This document shows, piece by piece, positions 60,587 to 64,000 of a stretch of DNA of 64,000 bases. Source of the DNA: an uncultured Oscillospiraceae bacterium. Lineage in GTDB: Bacteria; Bacillota; Clostridia; Oscillospirales; Oscillospiraceae. The stretch covers positions 1 through 64,000 of the forward strand of contig CAJTWF010000006.1 of assembly GCA_910579965.1 (NCBI GenBank), in the 5' to 3' direction. The position numbers were made by a program, and so were the translations under genes. The number at the start of each line of letters is the position of its first letter. The stretch's first letter is position 1. The notes under the pieces were generated by a model that did no database searches, was not told where the DNA came from, and worked only from the letters and a program-made list of their open reading frames with translations.

Positions 60587-61762
60587 TTATTCCGCCAGTC
60601 TCTGGAAAACCGGAAGGCTCCGCTCCACCATATCGCTGTCCACGCAGGTGCTCAGGCGGAAGAAGGCGGGGCAGCCGAAGTCGTCCCCGGGCACCACCAG
60701 GAGGTTGTGCTCCTTGGCCCGGTCGGAGAAGGCCCTGGCGCTGCCGCCGGGGGCCTCCACGAAGAGATAGAACGCCCCGCTGGGGTAGACGCACCGGTAT
60801 CCGTAGGAGGTGAGGGCGTCATAGAGGGTCCGCCGGTTCCTGTCGTAGACCTCCAGCTGGGGGCGGATGCCGGTGCAGGCGCTGATGACCCGCTGCTGGA
60901 GGGCGGGCGCGCAGACGTGGCCCATCATGCGGGCCGCCGCGCAGGCGGCGGTGTAGAGCCGGGAGCTGTCCGCCGCCCCGTCCGGCACACAGAAGTACCC
61001 CAGCCGCTCCCCGGGCAGGGAGAGAGACTTCGAGTAGGAGTAGCACACCACGGTATCCGGGTAGATGCCGGGGATAAAGGGCACGTCCGCGCCGTCGTAG
61101 ACCAGCTCCCGGTAGGGCTCGTCGGCGATGATGTAGATGGGGCGGCCGATCTCCCGGCTCTTCCGGGCCAGCACCTCCGCCAGCCTTTGCAGGGTCTCCC
61201 GGGAGTAGACCGCGCCGGAGGGATTGTTGGGGGAGTTGACGATCACCGCCTGGGTATGGGGGGTGATGCAGTCCTCCAGGGAGGTCAGGTTGATCTGGAA
61301 CTGGTCCAGGTCCGCCTGGGTGGGGACGAACCGCATGCCGCAGGCCTCCGCGTAGACCCGGTACTCCGGGAAATAGGGGGTGATGGCGATGACCTCCGCC
61401 TGCGCCACGGCCAGGGCCCGGAGCACGTACAGCAGGGCCGGGGCCGCGCCGCAGGTGAGAAACAGGTTCTGGGGCCGGATGTCCATGCCGCTCCTGGCGG
61501 AGAGGTCCGCCGCGATGGACTGGCGCACGTCCAGCGCCCCGGCGGCGGGGGTGTAGCCGTGGAGGGACACGGGGTCCTCCTGGCCAAGGAGCCGCTGGAA
61601 GGCGTCCGTCACCTGCTGGGGAGCCGGCACGGAGGGGTTGCCCAGGGAGTAGTCGTAGACGTTCTCCCGCCCCACAACCGCCGCCTGCTTGAGGCCGTAC
61701 TCGAAGAGCTGGAAGATGGTGGAGGGCTTTGTGCCCGACTGATAGAGGGTTTCGTCAATCAT
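60587..61762 (-). CDS. PLP-dependent aminotransferase (class I/II), paralog A
   Basis: A 391-residue protein; ATG 61762 with GGAGAGG upstream. Fold type I signatures: IVNSPNNPSGAVY, IADEPYRELVYDG and the PLP lysine in CYSYSKSLSLPGERLGY near residue 240, with the substrate-binding Arg in the C-terminal FFRLSTCV segment. It resembles aspartate/aromatic aminotransferases that pass an amino group to 2-oxoglutarate. Its close paralog lies directly upstream on the same strand (26-base gap), indicating tandem duplication. Confidence 0.9.
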   Translation of the reverse strand: MIDETLYQSGTKPSTIFQLFEYGLKQAAVVGRENVYDYSLGNPSVPAPQQVTDAFQRLLGQEDPVSLHGYTPAAGALDVRQSIAADLSARSGMDIRPQNLFLTCGAAPALLYVLRALAVAQAEVIAITPYFPEYRVYAEACGMRFVPTQADLDQFQINLTSLEDCITPHTQAVIVNSPNNPSGAVYSRETLQRLAEVLARKSREIGRPIYIIADEPYRELVYDGADVPFIPGIYPDTVVCYSYSKSLSLPGERLGYFCVPDGAADSSRLYTAACAAARMMGHVCAPALQQRVISACTGIRPQLEVYDRNRRTLYDALTSYGYRCVYPSGAFYLFVEAPGGSARAFSDRAKEHNLLVVPGDDFGCPAFFRLSTCVDSDMVERSLPVFQRLAE

Positions 61763-61787
61763 TGTAGTCCTCTCCTGTTGTACGTAT

Positions 61788-62990
61788 TTAGACCGCCTGC
61801 CTCTGCGGCTGGACGGCTGTGATGAGATCCCGGAACACCGGCAGACTCTTTTGTACCATGTCACTGCTGACGCAGGTACACAGGCGGAAGAATTCCGGAC
61901 ATCCGAAGTCGTCCCCCGGCACGATAAGCAAATTACGCTCCTTGGCCCGGTCAGAAAACGCTCTGGAGCTGCCGCCAGGAGCTTCCACAAAGAGGTAGAA
62001 GGCCCCGTCCGGCTTGATGCAGCGGTAGCCATAGGATGTAAGGGCATTGTACAGCGTCATGCGGTTGCGGTCATAGGCGGCCAGGTCGGGCCGCACATCC
62101 ACGCATCTGGCAATGACTTTCTGCTGGAGGGAGGGGGCGCAGACGTGACCCAGGGTCCGGGAGGCCCCGGCAATGGCGGCAAACAGGTCCTTGCTGTCCG
62201 TCACAACGTCCGGCACGCACACATACCCGATCCGCTCCCCGGGCAGGGAGAGAATTTTCGAATAGGAGTAGCAGATCATGGTATCCGGGTAGATGTTGGG
62301 CAGGTAGGGCACGTCCGCGCCGTCGTAGACCAGCTCCCGGTAGGGCTCGTCGGCGATGATGTAGATGGGGTGGCCGATCTCTTTGCTCTTCCGGGTCAGC
62401 ACCTCCGCCAGCCTTTGCAGGGTCTCCACCGTGTACACCACGCCGGAGGGGTTGTTGGGGGAGTTGACGATCAGCGCCTGGGTGTGGGGGGTGATCCGCT
62501 TCTCCAGCTCGTCGAAGCGGATCTGGAAGGCGCGGGTGTCCGGCGGCACCGCCACGAATTTGCACCCGTTCATCTCGATAAACGGGCGGTACTCCGGGAA
62601 GTAGGGGGCGATGACCATGATTTCCGCGTCCTCCACCGCCAGGGCTCGGATGGTGGAAATCAGCGCCGGGGCCGCGCCGCAGGTGAAGTAGATGTTGTCG
62701 GGCCGGATCTCCGCGCGGGCCCGGCGGGTGAGGTTGTCCGCCACCGCTTTCCTGGCGTCAAAGTCCCCGGCGGCGGGGGTATAGCCGTGGACGGCGATGG
62801 TGTCCTCCGACTGCACCAGTTGGTCAAAGGCATCTGTCACCGCGTCCGGCGTGGGGATGGAGGGATTGCCGATGGAGAAGTCCATCACGTTCTCCTTGCC
62901 CACGACTTTTGCCTGCTGGATGCCGTACTCAAACAGTTCCCGGATGCAGGAGCGCTTGGCCCCCAGGGAATACATGGCATTGGAAATCAT
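61788..62990 (-). CDS. PLP-dependent aminotransferase (class I/II), paralog B
   Basis: A 400-residue protein. ATG 62990 is preferred, with AAAAGGA upstream. The same motifs as paralog A are present (SPNNPSGVVY, IADEPYRELVYDGADVPYL, CYSYSKILSLPGERIGY), and long stretches are identical between the two. The copies differ mainly in the first 60 residues and in the substrate-side region after residue 140. It follows the butyrate kinase gene with a hairpin between. Substrate unknown. Confidence 0.9.
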   Translation of the reverse strand: MISNAMYSLGAKRSCIRELFEYGIQQAKVVGKENVMDFSIGNPSIPTPDAVTDAFDQLVQSEDTIAVHGYTPAAGDFDARKAVADNLTRRARAEIRPDNIYFTCGAAPALISTIRALAVEDAEIMVIAPYFPEYRPFIEMNGCKFVAVPPDTRAFQIRFDELEKRITPHTQALIVNSPNNPSGVVYTVETLQRLAEVLTRKSKEIGHPIYIIADEPYRELVYDGADVPYLPNIYPDTMICYSYSKILSLPGERIGYVCVPDVVTDSKDLFAAIAGASRTLGHVCAPSLQQKVIARCVDVRPDLAAYDRNRMTLYNALTSYGYRCIKPDGAFYLFVEAPGGSSRAFSDRAKERNLLIVPGDDFGCPEFFRLCTCVSSDMVQKSLPVFRDLITAVQPQRQAV

Positions 62991-63014
62991 ATGAAACCAG
63001 TCCTTTTCAATATT

Positions 63015-63052
63015 GGCTTGGGGATGGCTGAGCATCAGACCATCCCCAAGCC
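63015..63052 (-). terminator. Hairpin between butyrate kinase and aminotransferase genes
   Basis: GGCTTGGGGATGG and its exact complement form a 13-bp stem with a 12-base loop. There is no T-run after it on the minus strand, so partial attenuation or mRNA processing is more likely than full termination. Confidence 0.55.
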
Positions 63053-63077
63053 CAGAGAGGAGTGAGAGTAGGTAGAT

Positions 63078-64000
63078 TTAATTCAGCGGGATGGCGTACT
63101 GCCGGGCCGTCTCCTCCCCGCTGAGGAGCCGGAGGCCGCCGAGGGCCAGCGCCTCCATCTCATTCTCGCCGGGCAGCACCGCCACGGGCGCGATGAAGCT
63201 GACGTACTCCTTGATCCGGTCCGTGAGCATCTGGGACCGGGCCACGCCGCCGGTGAGGATGATGGCGTCGCATTTGCCCTTGAGGACGATGGACAGCAGG
63301 CCGATGCCCTTGGCGATCTGGTAGGCCTGGGCCTGGAACACCAAATCCGCGTGCTGATCGCCGTCCTTAATCATCTTCTCGATGACCCGGCAGTCGCTGG
63401 TGCCCAAGTGGGCGAAGAGCCCGCCCTTGCCCCGGACCTTCTTCACCATATCCGCCTTGGTGTAGTCCCCGCAGAAGCAGAGCCGGATCAGCTCCAGGGA
63501 CGGCACGCTCCCGGACCGCTCCGGGGAGAACTGGCCGTCGTCGTCGCCGATGGAGTCGATGATCCGCCCCTGGGCGTGGACGCTGGCGGAGATACCGCCG
63601 CCCAGGTGGGCTACGATCAGGTTGAGCTTGTTGTAGTCCAGGTCGTTCTCCTGGGCGTAGCGGATAGCCATGGCACGGCTGTTGAGCACATGGCAGAAGC
63701 TGCGCCGCTCGATGTCCCGGATGCCGGTGATCTTGGCCACCTCCGTCAGCTCCCCGCCGGTCACCGCGTCGTAGATGTAGGCCGGGATGCCCAGGGGCCG
63801 GGCCAGCTCACGGGCCAGCAGACCCCCCAGGTTGGAGGCGTGGGGCTGGCTGAGCCGGTCGTTGACCAGCGCCTCGCACAGGTCGTCGTTTACCTCGTAG
63901 CCCCCGGTTTTCAGGCCGAACACCAGCCCGCCCCGGCCCATGACCGCGCTGAGGTCTTTCTCCTGGATGCTGTTTCGGACCATAAAGTCCCGGATGATCC
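63078..64000 (-). CDS. buk: Butyrate kinase, 5-prime end outside the window
   Basis: About 306 residues are visible; the frame is open to the window edge, where about 50 N-terminal residues should be missing. Acetokinase-family signatures: a SAVMGRGG start, NLIVAHLGGGISASVH with the catalytic His region, GTSDCRVIEKM and ILTGGVARSQM. The pattern fits butyrate (or branched-chain acid) kinase better than acetate kinase. It makes ATP from butyryl-phosphate in the final step of fermentation. It is likely cotranscribed with the two aminotransferases, suggesting amino-acid fermentation to short-chain acids. Confidence 0.9.
   Translation of the reverse strand, partial: IIRDFMVRNSIQEKDLSAVMGRGGLVFGLKTGGYEVNDDLCEALVNDRLSQPHASNLGGLLARELARPLGIPAYIYDAVTGGELTEVAKITGIRDIERRSFCHVLNSRAMAIRYAQENDLDYNKLNLIVAHLGGGISASVHAQGRIIDSIGDDDGQFSPERSGSVPSLELIRLCFCGDYTKADMVKKVRGKGGLFAHLGTSDCRVIEKMIKDGDQHADLVFQAQAYQIAKGIGLLSIVLKGKCDAIILTGGVARSQMLTDRIKEYVSFIAPVAVLPGENEMEALALGGLRLLSGEETARQYAIPLN

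Noticed and set aside
1..64000. CRISPR arrays, tRNA or rRNA genes, replication origin
   Set aside because: No regularly spaced repeats, cloverleaf-forming genes, rRNA segments or DnaA-box clusters were noticed by reading; a tool search could still find a short one.

Overview
The window looks like a chromosome segment of a high-GC gut Clostridia member (Oscillospiraceae-like). This is inferred from gene content: a T-box ahead of thrS, strong AGGAGG-type ribosome sites, an SLH-domain surface protein, an LCP cell-wall enzyme, a Firmicutes-type EutVW antitermination system, an ethanolamine microcompartment and a butyrate kinase. No rRNA, tRNA or CRISPR array was seen.

Layout. 1-950: remnants of a mobile element, two converging truncated genes each preceded by the same repeat. 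950-7400: housekeeping block (rpmE, hflX, T-box plus thrS, an SLH/transglutaminase protein, an LCP protein). 7500-14830: visibly AT-richer island with broken insertion sequences, a 160-bp MITE and a complete type III restriction-modification pair. 14833-16631: eutW-eutV-like sensor and ANTAR regulator, the regulator carrying two ANTAR repeats. 16741-20501: divergent operon of a cysteine hydrolase, a serine hydrolase and an APC permease, starting with a tandem-hairpin/terminator leader. 20625-24148: M42 peptidase, LysR regulator and M20 amidohydrolase, with two copies of a palindrome that fits a LysR operator. 24233-29824: five-gene oligopeptide ABC importer. 29834-40884: thirteen-gene ethanolamine utilisation operon (eutA, B, C, L, E, M, T, pduL, eutN, pduS-like, pduT-like, eutS, eutP) with a second tandem-hairpin leader. 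40888-42951: graveyard of mobilisation and transposase fragments. 43023-48996: a phosphoribosyltransferase-like gene, a PAS-only protein and a hybrid histidine kinase. 49097-60530: a nine-gene envelope/exopolymer cluster (VTC, DUF4956, CotH, glycosidase-like, HEAT, GT2, coiled coil, degenerate GGDEF-EAL, secreted TIM-like). 60587-64000: two paralogous aminotransferases and a butyrate kinase cut by the window edge.

How it fits together. The most interesting reading is an extended ethanolamine regulon. The EutV-like protein should bind paired hexaloop hairpins and prevent formation of an overlapping terminator. Such leaders occur twice here, before the eut operon and before the hydrolase/permease operon, and both first hairpins show the loop AACAGG. 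No EutH permease is visible, while an APC permease and several amide/peptide hydrolases sit between the regulator and the microcompartment. I infer that this organism may import and hydrolyse an ethanolamine-containing compound and feed the product into the compartment; the substrate is not known from sequence. The exopolymer cluster with its degenerate c-di-GMP-domain protein is a second candidate for a poorly described system.
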